64,000 nt of DNA from Lucinisca nassula (GCA_963580285.1 OY757025.1:115013900-115077899), one strand, 5' to 3'. Shown: positions 19,230 to 31,030, numbered from the stretch's first letter. Numbers and translations: made by a program. Notes: a model not told the origin generated them from the letters alone.

Positions 19230-19930
19230 AATTCAAACTCGTGATGGAATCTCAATAGCAGAAAAATTTAGGGGTACTCCACTCCAGTTTCAAACACAGG
19301 AAAAGGAATATATTGAAAAGCTTTTAAAAACAAGGGGTAATTGAACAATCAGTGCCAGAATGGTCTGCTACATCTGTACTTGTCTGTAAGAAGTCTGATG
19401 AACTGCGCTACTGCATTGACTATAGGGCTTTGAACTCTAAAACATACAAAGATAATTACAACATCCCTCTTATTGAGGATTGCCTGGATTCTTTGTATAA
19501 GAAGAGACTGTTCTGTTTGCTGGATCTTTCTTCTGGCTACTATCAAATCCCCTTGGGCCCAATTGCAAAGCATAAAACTACATTCAGTACCCATTTCAGT
19601 AGCTTCCAGTAGACCCGCCTCCCAATGGGACTCTGTACAGCCCAAGCGACCTTCTAGAGGGACATGCAACTTGTCCTCCGGGGGTCCAGTAGGAGGAAGT
19701 TTTTGTGTACCTTGATGATGTCATTGTGCTAGGCACTGACTTCAAATATACCCATAGCGCTTTGCGAAAGGTTTTCTGTTGGTTTCGCCATCACAATTTG
19801 AAATTCAAACCTAGAAATGCCACTTTTTCAAGGAAGAGGTGGAGTTTCTGGTAAACTGGTGAGTGGAGATGGCATTTCCATAGCCCCTGATAAACTGGAG
19901 GCTGTCAATAGATGTCCATTTCCCTTGAAT
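19230..19930 (+). pseudogene. Gypsy reverse transcriptase (frameshifted)
   Basis: RT motifs are all present but in different frames: ELRYCIDYRALNSKTYKDN and LLDLSSGYYQIPLG at about 19395-19555, a primer-grip-side segment near 19620, and the catalytic VYLDDVIVLG box at about 19706-19735. At least three frame changes and a TGA/TAG lie between 19200 and 19935. The YLDD aspartates themselves are intact, but no continuous protein can be made. Confidence 0.8.
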
Positions 19931-19942
19931 GTTTAACAGTTA

Positions 19943-21376
19943 ATGTCTTTTCAAGGGTTTATGAACTACCACATGGATTATATTTCTGATTTTGCACAGG
20001 TCGCGGCTGACCTATATACCTTATGCCATGCTGAAGATTATGTCTGGACCCAGAGACATCAAGCTTGTTTTGACAAACTGAAAGAAATGGCAACTTTTGC
20101 TCCAATGCTGTTTATTATTGCTGCTAATGCTTGTGGGAATCAAATAGGTGCTGAATCGTCTCAGGTCCAAAATGGTGTTGTTAAGGCCATCTGCTATGCC
20201 AGCCATGTTTTAATTAAACAGTACAGAAAATATTGTACCACCAGGAAAGAGCTATTAGCAGTAGTAAAGTTCTGTCAACAGTTTCGGCATTATCTGCTTG
20301 GACGATTCTTTCTGATCAGAACTGATTATAACTCTCTTGTCTGGTTAACCCGTTTTAAGCATACAGAAGGACAGCTGGCACGTTGGCAGGAGAAACTGTC
20401 ACAATATAACTTTAGGATCTTACATAGGCGTGGCACAGAACATATAAATGCAGATTCTTTAAGCCGTATAAGAGATCATTTGAAGGAGTGTGACTCCTAT
20501 AAAGCTTGTGTTAATGTCAGTGATCTCCCCTGCGGAGGTTGCACTTATTGCTGGCGGGCTCATAGGGAGTGGGCTAAGTTCGATGAGGATGATGATGTCG
20601 TCCCGTTGGCTATATGTTCAGTTGGTGATTTGAGGTCTGAACAGTCTCCCCCAGAATCTCAGACAGACTCAAATTGGGTTTTTAATTTGTCATCTCTCCA
20701 ACTCCGACAACATCAGCTGGAGGATTCAGATATTGGTGTAGTTTTGTATTGGCTTGAGCACTGCTATGAACCTGCCACTAGGGAACTACAGTTATGTAGC
20801 CCTGAGACCAGAGCCTTGTGGCTCGCAAGGCATCAACTGCAGATGCAGGATGTTGTTTTGTTCTTTCTCTGGGCAAACCAGAATGGCCGCTCTCAGTGTT
20901 TAGTTGTTCCTAAGGAACTCAGACCTAGAGTCCTTTACCACTGTCATGACCATAAAAGCTCTGGTCATCTTGGCCAAGTTAAGACTCTGAACAGATTACG
21001 AGATAGATTTTATTGGTATGGAATGTCCAGGGATAGTGACATATATGTAAAGAAGTGTGCTAGCTGCAACCCAAAAAAAAAACGAGCCCCTAAGGGTGCT
21101 CAGGCACTATACCATACTGGATACCCCATGGAACGGGTTCATCTGGACATCCTTGGTCCTATCAATCCACGCAGCAAATCTGGCTCCAGCTACATACTCG
21201 TTATAGTGGATCAATTCACAAAATGGGTCGAGCTTGCAGCTTTGCCAGCCCAACATGCAGAATTAATAGCTCGGGCATTTTTGAGACAATTCGTAGTAAC
21301 TTTCGGTTGTTCCCTCGAGGTCCATACAGACCAAGACAGGAATTTTGAAAGCGATTTGTTTAAAGCCTTTTTGTGA
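19943..21376 (+). pseudogene. Gypsy RNase H and integrase (477-residue open frame)
   Basis: This is the longest intact part of the gypsy element. Residues about 1-60 are the RT thumb/connection (MSFQGFMNYHMDYI). Residues about 60-170 are Ty3-type RNase H (ICYASHVLIKQYRKYCTTRK, then FFLIRTDYNSLVWL). The integrase zinc domain has H-H in CHDHKSSGHLGQ and C-C in KKCASC. The catalytic core has D402 in HLDILGP and D463 in HTDQD, 61 residues apart as expected. The catalytic Glu lies beyond a frameshift, in VNGQCELFNRT at about 21430. RNase H removes template RNA and integrase joins the cDNA to the genome; this copy is broken at both ends. Confidence 0.85.
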
Positions 21377-21578
21377 TCTCCTGGAGATCACCAAAACCAG
21401 GACTACACCTGAAAAAGACCACGTAGTAATGGTCAATGTGAGCTTTTTAACAGAACTATACTGCAGATGATTCGATCATATGTTTCCCGGGGTATGAAGG
21501 ATTGGGACGAACTCTATGGCATTACATTCTATGAAAAACAAGACTACAGGTTTTTCGGCCAATATGGTCATGCGGTTT
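21377..21578 (+). pseudogene. Gypsy integrase end, frameshifted and truncated
   Basis: After the frame break the integrase core continues with the Glu-bearing VNGQCELFNRTILQMIRS and ends in KNKTTGFSANM-type codons, where a SINE-B fragment begins. The C-terminal integrase domain and right LTR are missing. Confidence 0.65.
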
Positions 21579-21670
21579 ACCAGTACTCGTGGGCGGTCGG
21601 TTTCAGCCCTGCGCGGAAGCACTGCGCAGCCCATCTATTTCTTCAAGCCCCGATGGGCGGGGGCCGCCAG
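21579..21670 (-). mobile_element. SINE-B 5' fragment, antisense
   Basis: TTTACCAGTACTCGTGGGCG to CCCCGATGGGCGGGGGCC. The head half of SINE-B marks the truncation of the gypsy integrase. Confidence 0.65.
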
Positions 21671-21720
21671 ATCGCCATTTAGTCCCGCATCCGATCGAGC
21701 TACCGTTTCTGGCTGTAGTA

Positions 21721-21773
21721 GTAGGAAGAAGAAGAAGAAGAAGAAGAAGAAGAAGAAGAAGAAGAAGAAGAAG

Positions 21774-21803
<30 letters not shown>
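21721..21803. repeat. (AAG)n microsatellite
   Basis: About 27 AAG/GAA triplets without interruption. The poly-Lys, poly-Arg and poly-Leu frames across it are artefacts. Confidence 0.95.
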
Positions 21804-21805
<2 letters not shown>

Positions 21806-21994
21806 GTAGTTGTTGTTTGTATTTTCTGGAAACCGTTATGTTTATGGAGCAGACGGATTCCCTGGCTACATTGAAATTGAGCTGTGATCGAGTCACATTC
21901 CTTGGTAAGGTAAGTGGGAAAAATCCAGATTTTGTAAATAGTTGAACTTCAATATTTTTCTTCGATACCCTATCCCTTATTTTCCGGTAACTAT

Positions 21995-22330
21995 AGTAAA
22001 ATAGAAGTGGAGGCAATGATCAGGAATCGATACAATCAACCGAAGCTCCCATCAGAGACATCAGAGACACCAAAGGGAAAGAATCACAAACATGAAACAA
22101 CAGACCTAATGGAAACATCAATAACGGAAAGCCAAAAGGACAGTTACTTTCCCACAAAATGGCCAATAGGCTATCCAAAATAAAGCGACATAAGCGACAC
22201 AAACACCCAAAGACAAACCATAACAAAAATAAACCGCGACAGAAGAACCGCCTTGGAAGGATCAGTGGAAATAAATTCCACTAAATACGCTAGCAGCACG
22301 TAAATAGGGCTGCGATTGTTTCACAATGCC
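21995..22330 (-). mobile_element. Retroposon-D, diverged subfamily
   Basis: Starts at the constant edge AATAGAAGTGGAGGCAATGA and carries CAGTTACTTTCCCACAAAAT and GAACCGCCTTGGAAGGATCA, ending near 22330. It differs from the 15704 and 46968 copies by indels. Confidence 0.6.
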
Positions 22331-22449
22331 TTGGTAGTGTCTCTTTGGGCTTTTCTGTATACGACCTTTTGCCAAACTTTTTTTTAAATGGATGCCGCAT
22401 TCGAGCATTGGAACAGGGTAAATTGAATTTTCTACGATGCGTGGAAAGG

Positions 22450-22770
22450 TTCAAACTGTAAAATACAAAACGGAATACAGTAAAAAGTTCTACGTAGTGA
22501 ATAGCTCAAAATTCAAAACAGAGGTTAGATACTGTACAGTTAAATTCTCCATACTGAAGGTTAAAATTACAAAATACAATGTCAGACTCGTATATTAGAA
22601 TGTGCAACATGGAAGCTACGTAGTGCAGATTGCATAATGGAACGTGAATATTGTAAAATGCAACCCCTGACCCTCAAACTAGAATGTGCATGGTACAAGT
22701 TACATTACATAATGGAACGTTAATATTGCAAAATGCAACGCCTGATTCGTATATTAAAATGCAGATCTTT
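22450..22770. repeat. Tandem repeat, unit about 110 bp
   Basis: The words CATAATGGAACGTGAATATT and CATAATGGAACGTTAATATT, each followed by AAAATGCAAC and CTGA, recur at about 22634 and 22706. A weaker unit lies upstream (22460-22590). It directly precedes the LINE RT fragment and might be that LINE's 5' region. Confidence 0.5.
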
Positions 22771-22781
22771 CGCATTTTAAT

Positions 22782-24275
22782 TTGTACCTAAATACCGTTC
22801 CATATACAGCACTCCCACAGTTTGCTGATAGGCAATTTATGCAAAAATTGAACACCATTTCTATAGCTGAAGAAAATATTCTTATGGCTATTGACAGAAT
22901 AAACCCCACAAAATTTCAGGGACCTGACCACATCCATCCAATGCTAATAAAGACATGTAAAAATCACTACTGAATCCATTGAAACTGATATTTGAAAAAG
23001 CAATCAAAGAAGCTAAAATACCGAAAATATGGAAACTAGCACATGTTACGGCAATTTTTAAGTCGGGAAGCAGATCTAAACCTGAAAATTATAGACCAAT
23101 AATCCTTAATCCAGTGCCCGGGAAAATACTGGAAAGATAAATACGGGATGAAATTGTCGACCATATGAAATATAACCAACTGTTGTCAAAATCCCAACAT
23201 GGATTTCTAGCTGAAAAATCGTGTACAACCCAACTGTTAAGTTTTGGAGGACATTACCACGGCCTTGGATCTGGGGATTACGTAGCTGCCATCTACTTTG
23301 ACTTTTGTAATGCATTTGACAAGGTCCCACATAGACGGCTACTTGGGAAATTGTGGGGGTACGGAATAAGAGGAAAAAATCACTCATGGGTGAAAGATTT
23401 TTTGACCAACAGGACACAGGTAGTAAAAATTAATTTTATACCATTAGAACCAGTAAATGTCACAAGTGGGGTTCCCCAGGGCAGTGTCCTGTGGCCAATT
23501 CTTTTCTTGATATATATCAATGACCTTCCTGATAATATTGTGGATGGCATGAAATTTTTTGCAGATGAAGCAAAATTCTACAAAAGCATCTCAACAGTGG
23601 AAAATGTACACGAAGTTCAGAATAGTGTAGACCAATTAGAAACCTGGGCTGAAACCTGGGAATGTTATTTAATCTACAAAAATGTAAACATTTACACATT
23701 GGTGCTCGACAACAGACAGTCACATATACCATGAAATCGGGTCAAGAACAGATTGAGATCTAAACGGTAGCTAGTGAAAAAGATTTGGGTGTTATAATAG
23801 ATAAAGCGTTAAATTTCAGTGAACATCTAAGAAGTAAAATCAATAAAGCAAATCGTTACTTGGGAATCATTTTAGAACATTCTCATACATTGACAAGGAA
23901 ATGTTACTGAACCTTTATAAAAAGTCTCGTTTGACCATAAGTTGAGTAGACCGTCACAGTATGTACACCTGTTTATAAGAAAGATATTGTTGCAATTGAA
24001 AACGTGCAAAGGAGAGACACAAAGTTAGTCCGAACGATAAACCATTTAACATGCCAAGAAAGAATTAAATGCCTTGAACACCCATCCCTTGAATATAGGA
24101 GGGAGCGAGTGGACCTTGTTGAAGTTAATAAGATAATGAACGGCATCAACAATGTGGAAAAAGATAAATTCTTCAAACTGTCTACATACCATGCAACACG
24201 AGGCCACTCTATGAAGTTTATTAAGGAATTCACTACCAGAAATGTAATAATGACACCCCCTAAACTGTTTTAAGG
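22782..24275 (+). pseudogene. LINE reverse transcriptase, CR1/L2-like (decayed)
   Basis: RT of a non-LTR retrotransposon, which reverse-transcribes its RNA at a nicked genomic target. In order: QGPDHIHPMLIKTC (22900-22970), KPENYRPIILNPVPGKILE (23085-23135), AAIYFDFCNAFDKVPHRRLL (23285-23345), VTSGVPQGSVLWPILFLIYI (23455-23515), and the catalytic box FADE at about 23570, where the second Asp of FADD is Glu. The C-terminal part (QRRDTKLVRTINHLTC ... EYRRERVDLVEVNKIMNGI, 24004-24270) is of CR1/L2/Rex1 type. There are several frame changes and stops. No endonuclease remains, so the copy is 5'-truncated and inactive. Confidence 0.8.
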
Positions 24276-24479
24276 CTAGATTAAACTCGGTTTGGAAGTT
24301 CCATCCATACAAGTTTAACCCCTGGTGCTACGACCCCGGACCAAAACCCAGATATTTTGCCAGAATGCACCTACAGAGGCCAGATAGCCTGTTCCGGTGT
24401 TCCAGTGGATTAGCTGCATAAAAGGCTGCGCACCACTTTGCTAGTCCTTTTTAGACCCAAACTTTAGGCGCATTAGAGA

Positions 24480-25036
24480 AACGCAGGACCCAATGATTGA
24501 GCAGGCCGTTCAGGACGCCGATTGCGCTGGCCAGTGCCGTGCATATAATGCGAACTTCTCCCACAGGGAGCTGCAAAGCGCGCTAAATAAGAAAAAGAGC
24601 ACCGCCCCCGGGGCCGACACCGTTCACTAAGACATGTTAAAAAATCTACCAGAAAAGGGAAAAAATCAGCTGCTCGCATTAATAAACAAATCTTGGAACG
24701 AGGGGACCCTCCCTACACAATGGAAGGAGAGCACCATCGTTCCAATATTAAAACCGGACAAGGACCCCCATGAGCCGAAATCGTATAGGCCGATTTCACT
24801 CACATCAACCATATGTAAAATCATGGAAACCATGGTAGCATCTAGACTAACAGCACACATTGAGAAAAATAAACTCTTAGCAGACGAACAATCAGGTTTT
24901 AGGAAACATAGATCTACCATTGACCAAATCACCAGACTAGAATCCGCCATCCGAAAGGCAAAATTAATCAAACACTCACTGGTAGCGGTTTTCTTGGATT
25001 TAGAAAAAGCTTTCGACCTACTGTGGACTAGGGGGG
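24480..25036 (+). pseudogene. I-group LINE, RT N-terminal part (5'-truncated)
   Basis: Codons from about 24485 (ELQSALNKKKSTAPGADTVH) are the fingers of a LINE RT. An in-frame TAA at 24628-24630 interrupts them. They go on as MLKNLPEKGKNQLLALINKS, KSYRPISLTSTICKIMETMV and AVFLDLEKAFDLLW. The frame then shifts at a G run (25030-25036), which looks like a one-base gain, and the downstream frame continues the same protein from about 25076. The endonuclease domain is missing. Confidence 0.8.
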
Positions 25037-25075
25037 GTCCTTCTAAAACTGAACAAGTTTGGAATTCATGGAAAA

Positions 25076-27007
25076 ATGTTAACCTGGATCAGAGACTTTT
25101 TGACTGATAGAAAAATGAACATAAAAATAGGTAACGATGTGTCCGGTTTTTATGAATGCGAGAATGGTTCCCCCCAGGGGTCGGTGCTATCTCCTTTCCT
25201 CTTCAACCTACTAATGAACACACTGCAGGAAACACTTCACCCATTACCGCTGGAAATATCCATGTTCGCAGATGACGGCTTAGTATGGAAAACCGCGAGA
25301 AAACCAAAAAGTGCCATTCCTGCACTACAAAAAGCGCTACATGCCATACGTGATTGGGCTACAAACTGGGGTTTCAAATTATCAACTGAAAAAACAACAG
25401 TGGTGGTTTTCAATAGAAATTTCGCAGACACAAAGGGCATTCCCAGGCTTGCGTATGACGGGCAGGAAATAAAGTACGCCAGTCATGCCAGATTCCTGGG
25501 CATGTACTTTGATAGCAATCTAACATGGAGACTGCACATTGAAAATCTGGTGTCCAGGTCCCAGCGGGACCTAAATGTGCTCAGGGCGGTCTCGGGGGCA
25601 AACTTTGGAGCAGACAAGAAAACCCTGATCAAAATGTACACAGCACTCATAAGAAGCAAAATTGATTATGGCTGCCAAGCATACGCGTCTGCGGCGCCAT
25701 CACACCTGAAAAAACTAGATAGCATACAGGCCGCAGCCCTCAGAATCGCTACTGGGGCATACAGGGGAACGCGGAACCTGGACCTGGAGATTGAATGCAG
25801 CGCCATGCCCCTGCACCTGCGGAGGGATGAACTGCAGCTCAAGTACTGGGCCCGCTCAAGCAGTCTTAGGGAAAGTCTCCCCATAAACGAAATGATCGCC
25901 GACACGCCCAATCATGTTAACAGAGATAGGTTAAGAGGAAAGATCCCCTATATTATCAAAGTCCAGGACCTAATTAAAAACCATGACCTCGAACAGGTCA
26001 AAACAGCGGAAAAAACATATCCGGAAGTTTTTAATTTAAGAAGCCTACGCGCAAAAACAACACTAACGGGTGTCATAAAGAAAACTGAAACAACACAGAA
26101 AAAATGCAATGAGATCGCAGAATCACACATCAGTGAAAACTATAAGCAAGCGCTAAAAATTTTCACTGATGGAAGCAAAGATGCTGACAAAAAAGAAACA
26201 GGGTGCGCTTTCACAATACCAGAATTAAATTTCGACCAAAAATTCAAACTTAATCAGCACCTCACAGTCTACTCTGCAGAACTTATAGCCATACAGAAAG
26301 CCTTGGAATGGATACAGGAAGAAAAGCCCGATAGTGTTGTTATACTAACGGACTCATTAAGCTCAGTACAAAGCATAAACTCTGGAAACAGCACTACAAG
26401 ACCGGATATACGGCAGGACATTCATATCCTAATACACAAAATACTAAAACAAGGCATCACCCTGAACATAGATTGGATCCCCTCCCACTGCAACGTGCAG
26501 GGGAATGAGCGCGCAGACACGCTGGCCAAAGAAGCTCTGACCCGGGGGAAGGAACTTGACTACCTCCCCACCCCACAAGAATTCTACACAATCATTAAGG
26601 CCAGCATCAAAAAGGAATGGGCGCGCATATGGCAGGGACAACACGGCTTCAGACACTCGGTCTGCCAGTCCTTGACCCCGAAAATAGTTCAATACAGCGA
26701 CAGCCGAAAGCTCGTTCGCATATATACACGACTAAGACTTGGGGTCAACGGACTAAATGCACACAACATCTTCTATAACGCGGCCGATCCATTATGCGGG
26801 AACTGTGGCGGGGTTGAGAGTGTTCAACACTACCTCGCAGAGTGCCCCGCACACGGCCCCGCTAGAAGGGAACTAAAGGGAGAACTGACAGCACTAGGAT
26901 ACCAAGGGGAGATAAACGCGATTTCTTTGCTGAATCTAATGTCACAGGAAATGAGGGACGCGGTTTTCAATTTCTTTGAGAAAACAAACTACCTGGACAA
27001 AATATAG
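25076..27007 (+). CDS. I-group LINE ORF2 remainder: RT, RNase H, Cys-His tail
   Basis: A 643-residue open frame. Residues about 1-110 hold the RT palm with NGSPQGSVLSPFLFNLLMNT and the catalytic MFADDGLVW. Residues about 130-300 are the thumb (RFLGMYFDSNLTWRLHIENL). Residues about 360-485 are a cellular-type RNase H with the expected acidic residues: IFTDGSKD, YSAELIAIQKALEWI, VILTDSLSSV and IDWIPSHCNVQGNERADTLA. Near the end is CGNCGGVESVQHYLAECP, the C-C-H-C tail of I/Nimb/Tad-like LINEs. An RNase H after RT separates it from the CR1/L2 LINEs in this window. The long intact frame suggests recent insertion, but the upstream stop, frameshift and 5' loss make it non-autonomous. Confidence 0.9.
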   Translation: MLTWIRDFLTDRKMNIKIGNDVSGFYECENGSPQGSVLSPFLFNLLMNTLQETLHPLPLEISMFADDGLVWKTARKPKSAIPALQKALHAIRDWATNWGFKLSTEKTTVVVFNRNFADTKGIPRLAYDGQEIKYASHARFLGMYFDSNLTWRLHIENLVSRSQRDLNVLRAVSGANFGADKKTLIKMYTALIRSKIDYGCQAYASAAPSHLKKLDSIQAAALRIATGAYRGTRNLDLEIECSAMPLHLRRDELQLKYWARSSSLRESLPINEMIADTPNHVNRDRLRGKIPYIIKVQDLIKNHDLEQVKTAEKTYPEVFNLRSLRAKTTLTGVIKKTETTQKKCNEIAESHISENYKQALKIFTDGSKDADKKETGCAFTIPELNFDQKFKLNQHLTVYSAELIAIQKALEWIQEEKPDSVVILTDSLSSVQSINSGNSTTRPDIRQDIHILIHKILKQGITLNIDWIPSHCNVQGNERADTLAKEALTRGKELDYLPTPQEFYTIIKASIKKEWARIWQGQHGFRHSVCQSLTPKIVQYSDSRKLVRIYTRLRLGVNGLNAHNIFYNAADPLCGNCGGVESVQHYLAECPAHGPARRELKGELTALGYQGEINAISLLNLMSQEMRDAVFNFFEKTNYLDKI

Positions 27008-28472
27008 GGGAAAGCGAAGGGCGCAGACTAAATTTATTGCACTGTTACGAGAGACACACCCCGTACGAGGTTACACACAAACATGCCTGAAACCAAAACC
27101 GTTAGAGACCCGATTTCAGAAACAATAAATGATTTAACCGCACCTGAGACGCTACAAACCAAAAAGGAGCGTAGTGATCAAAGGGCGGCCGTCTCACGGC
27201 GAAAAGGGGAACAAATTCAACGGTAGGCACTGTGGTTTGCGGCCTCGGCTTTGCACTAAGGAGTGCCTAACGGTGACAGCGATCCCTGGATCACTGTGAG
27301 AAGACCATAACAGAACGGGGCATGGACCTTCCACAAGGAAAATCCATGGCCCCGACCCACCCTCCAAAGGGGTATGGCAAGCGAGAGGCTAAGACGAGAT
27401 GTAGCGTTGTGGTTGTGGCCCACTGGCTTTGCACTTATGAGCGCTGCACCAAAATCCTAGCTGATCGGGAGCCACACTGTCCAAAAGAGGATCACACGAG
27501 AACACGCCGGGACTGGGCATGGATCCACCACAAGGAAAATCCATCGCCCGGTCTCTCCGGAGGGGGTGAGGCAAACGGGAAATCAGGACGAGATGTAACG
27601 CTGGGGTTTGCGGTCTTAGGACTTTGGCACTGAGCAGCGTTGCGTCAAAATCCTGGCGGATCGAGAACCACACAACCCAAAGGAGAACGGCACACAAACA
27701 CACTAGCAAACAAAAAGGCTCTCCTTCAGGAATGCACATAGATGAGTGGGACAGAAATTAGAAACAATAGGCCTTATCACATCTCTTTGTTTTTCTCTTC
27801 TTTTTTTTTTTCGCAAATTTCGCTTTCCAATAAAGGATGTACATTATAAGGTTACCCAAACGGAATGATCTGGGGGCCCACAAAAGGACATTTTATAAAC
27901 ACCCGACTAGCAGAAAAATCGCAGGAAGGCCCTTTCTAAGCACACATGGTATTGCTTCTGTCCCTCCCTTGACAAATGAATACGGTCCCTATAAATAGTG
28001 CCTGTGGAGACGACCATCGCTGTCCCAATTTTGCCCTCGGAAAATATGAACCGCTGTCCCACAAGTCAACATCATAGCTCGCCACGCGCATACCACCACG
28101 GCCGAAAAACCGAACCTCGCCTGGTACATCAAACAGCCCTCGGTACTGCCCTTGTCGTTTAACATAAGTATCATCAAAGACAGCAAATCGCGCCATGACC
28201 GTAATTAAAACGGACGGTCAAGACGGCCAAATATTTATACAGATAAGGGAAATTAACTAACTAACTAGGGCTTGACTAAGCGCGACCCTGAAGGAGGGCA
28301 TCAACACACAACCACCCACGCAAAACTAAAACAACACACATCCACCCACGCAATGCTCAATTAGGTAGATATAGCGATAGTTGTAGAATATTTGTAGAGT
28401 AGGAATCCCGTAGAGAGGATAGTATAGGAAAAGAGAGATCAAAAACCTGGAGATAGAAGAAGAAGAAGAAGA
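27008..28472 (+). other. 3' untranslated region of the I-group LINE (probable)
   Basis: GC-richer, gene-free sequence follows the LINE stop and runs to a short (AAG)n tail at 28455-28472. It contains three diverged tandem units of about 190-210 bp at about 27190-27700; shared words are ACAAGGAAAATCCATGGCCC / ACAAGGAAAATCCATCGCCC, GACGAGATGTA(G/A)CG, and CAAAATCCTAGCTGATCGGG / CAAAATCCTGGCGGATCGAG. A microsatellite tail would suit a LINE 3' end, but the exact end is inferred. Confidence 0.5.
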
Positions 28473-30130
28473 GTTTTTTCCCAAAAAGCGATTTCAAACA
28501 TTGTTAACTGTAAATATGACACATAAAAACAAGATCGCATAGGAGTGCTCGACTGCGCACATGCGCAGGCGGACGCTTGTATGCGACCTACATGATTATA
28601 TGAATTTGTACTAACTACATTGCTAACGAGATCGGCACACGATATCTCGGGCCCTCAAACGACTAGGTAGGAATACAATTCCTCCTATGGTGCCTTCCTT
28701 CACGTAGGTTGCGGTAATGACATGTAAACATGGCGACTCACAATGACCCACTTACGTCCCCACAGAATATGACATCCTACGTGGAGGAGGCCTAGCTAGG
28801 GGCACCACATTTTCCTAACTTTAACAAAAAATGCAGAAAGGGGATTGACCTACTTCCACATCCTCCGCGATAGAGGTCACCCACTAACTAAAATAAGCAC
28901 AAACTTGGGCCCGAGACGGTGGAGGCCATCACACTATACTATATGTTGTATGTACAGAATAAACAAAAATCACAAAATATAATCTACAAGCACAACCTTG
29001 CAGGTACAAAAACTGTCCTACCCAGCAATAGAGAGCGGGTGGGCTTGCCCCAAAACGGACAACACCATCTTTAAAGCACAAGAAAAAAAAACATGACAGG
29101 TCCGTGGCGGGGCGAGCACATCCGCCCGCATATATACTCAATAAGCTGGGGGCACAGACCAAATAATGTAAAAATGTACATACGTTACAAAAATATGCAA
29201 ACATCAAACAAAAAAAAAAAAAAAAAAAAAATACCAATATCAAAATTGATACAAAAAGCGTAGACGATATCCATAGACATGGTGCTGGCGTGAGGGTGTA
29301 GATGCGGCTGAAGCTACAAGCTAGAAGAAAGAAATGGATGGACTCTACAATTTTGTGGTGCAAACAAGCACCACAAAATGGCTAAAAACTTTGTCTCGAA
29401 TCCCCTGATTGGATATAAGGTGCATAACACGTAGCATGGAAACGTGTATAGCAATCTTTAGAAACGTCTTCCAAATCGCAATGAAACTTTCAAACAAAAT
29501 TAACTGCTAAACGATCCCCTTTATGATAAGGTCAAACTCGGAGCCTACCCTGTTACACAAAACAACCCACACCCCATTGCGGCAAACAGCAAAAACCCAA
29601 GGCACAGCACTGCTATAACTTAAACGCAGGCAATCACGTAGCCAAACCTTTAGAATGGAGTTCCAAATTACTACAACTAAACTATGTTGCACCAAAACAA
29701 AGGCTCACTTTGGAACTGTGCAACACATCCACAGCCCTTGAAAAATGAAGCACGCCTAGCCCAGAAACAAATAAAGATGCCCTTTAGCGACAGGACACAT
29801 GCACTCCTGAAGCAAACGGGAAGACAAAATATAAGCCGCACCGAGACCTGGAAAGGTCACGGCACCGTTTCACAAACCTCTCAGGACGGAGCTCGGCGAT
29901 TGGCTACAGGGTAAGGGGATGCCCGTGGGCTCGGAGACACCTGAGACGTGAGACGACAAACATGAGACGGACGGGGCTGGAGCCGAGCGATGGTCTCCCT
30001 GTTCACCGGCAACGGGGAATGGGGGTACCACCGAACGGCTACGGTGTAGTGCCAGCATGGATTCGTTCCCTGGGACCCCACCAGCTGACGACCCGCGACA
30101 CGGGGAAACTGGAAAACAACAACAATGCTA
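28473..30130. other. Unassigned repeat-like stretch
   Basis: No convincing gene. A-rich and C-rich on the plus strand (A run at about 29210-29230), with a GC-rich block at 29860-30110. The minus frame 28929-29363 is rich in Phe/Cys/Leu, arises from an A run and CAAA-like sequence, and has no recognisable domain. The base composition resembles the LINE tail to its left, so it may be part of another retroelement. Confidence 0.35.
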
Positions 30131-30459
30131 GTCCTTCTAAGCGGTTTACCAGTAATTACGTGAGGTCATTGTAGAGGGCATCAGCCACACTCAATTTTGC
30201 TGTAATTATAGACTGTCTGAATTTGGATAGAAAATAGTGATGCAGTCTGATTGTTACTATTTTACGGACTCACTGCGCCAGAAACGCTTAACTGAACCGA
30301 TTGACGTAATCAGTATACGTTAGTACAGTTTCGCAAGGTCTCATGAACCAAGAAAACAAGTAAACCAATTTATAATTGAAGACGTATCTTTTGTCACAGT
30401 AAACGAATGCGATTCCAAACATACGTAGTTGCGGCGTTGTACGGTACATGTATACGCCC

Positions 30460-30742
30460 TCCCATCGGGGTTTGAAGAAATAGATTAGCTGCATGATGCT
30501 TCCAACCGACCGCACACGAGTATTGGTTAACCGCTTATAGAATATAATCCTGTCCGGGCAAAGCGGTGTGAGTCGGACCGCCCATGCTTATAAACCCTAT
30601 TGGTTTCATGCCATCACGTGATAGGGCTTGAGATATCACTTCATCTCAGTGTCGGGTAAGAGTCCCACAAAATTGGAAGCAACGTCTCCAAAATGACATA
30701 TACAGTGTTGACGGGGACGTTAAGCCTCAACTCAAACAAACG
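30460..30742 (+). mobile_element. SINE-B copy
   Basis: CCCTCCCATCGGGGTTTGAA to ACGTTAAGCCTCAACTCAAA plus CAAAC. At 30742-30766, GTATAAGCCTGCCCAGGAAA is a fragment of the SINE-t body, fused to the tail. Confidence 0.75.
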
Positions 30743-30914
30743 TATAAGCCTGCCCAGGAAAAGGAACTCCAATACAAACAAAGAAACAAATCTACTCTGT
30801 TCTCGAAAAAACCCGACTCGGTCTAACCGGCATCAAGACTCAATTATCGCTCTTCTTCTCCCTGTGACGTCAGAGCACCGAGTAAAAGAGTTGCTTATCT
30901 GTAAATTCTGGACT

Positions 30915-31030
30915 GGTCAGAATCAGAATTGTTACTGATGAACGTCGAATGACATTCATACACCAGGGGTATGGTATACTGGGTCAGTGGCAAACAGTGT
31001 AGACCCCGATTGATGTCTACACTGTTTGCG
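30915..31030. repeat. Motif L followed by an A palindrome
   Basis: 30918-30966 matches the 48 bp motif L (CAGAATTGTTACTG ... ACATTCATACACCAGG), also found at 43245, 50818 and 58326. 30985-31030 is a short A palindrome (GCAAACAGTGTAGACCCCG and TGTCTACACTGTTTGCG). Confidence 0.6.

Larger units (their letters stand above)
13620..21578 (+). mobile_element. Ty3/gypsy LTR retrotransposon, decayed, LTRs not found
   Basis: The order gag - protease - RT - RNase H - integrase is that of Ty3/gypsy. The coding parts are broken by stops, frameshifts and a 2.9 kb cluster of later insertions (about 15690-18590). The left limit is the edge of the inverted hairpin C, and the right limit is a SINE-B fragment that cuts integrase. 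No long direct repeats, primer-binding site or polypurine tract could be placed, so the LTRs are probably lost or diverged. Confidence 0.8.

Noticed and set aside
13620..21578. Hairpin C copies on either side as LTRs of the gypsy element
   Set aside because: Copies are inverted, not direct, both lie on the left side, and they occur independently at 55 kb.
21516..22016. Poly-Lys, poly-Arg and poly-Leu frames
   Set aside because: All cross the (AAG)n microsatellite and a SINE-B fragment.
28929..29363. 144-residue minus-strand frame rich in Phe and Cys
   Set aside because: Contains a poly-Phe run from an A stretch, no domain, and lies in a repeat-like region; membrane-like composition is a by-product of base bias.
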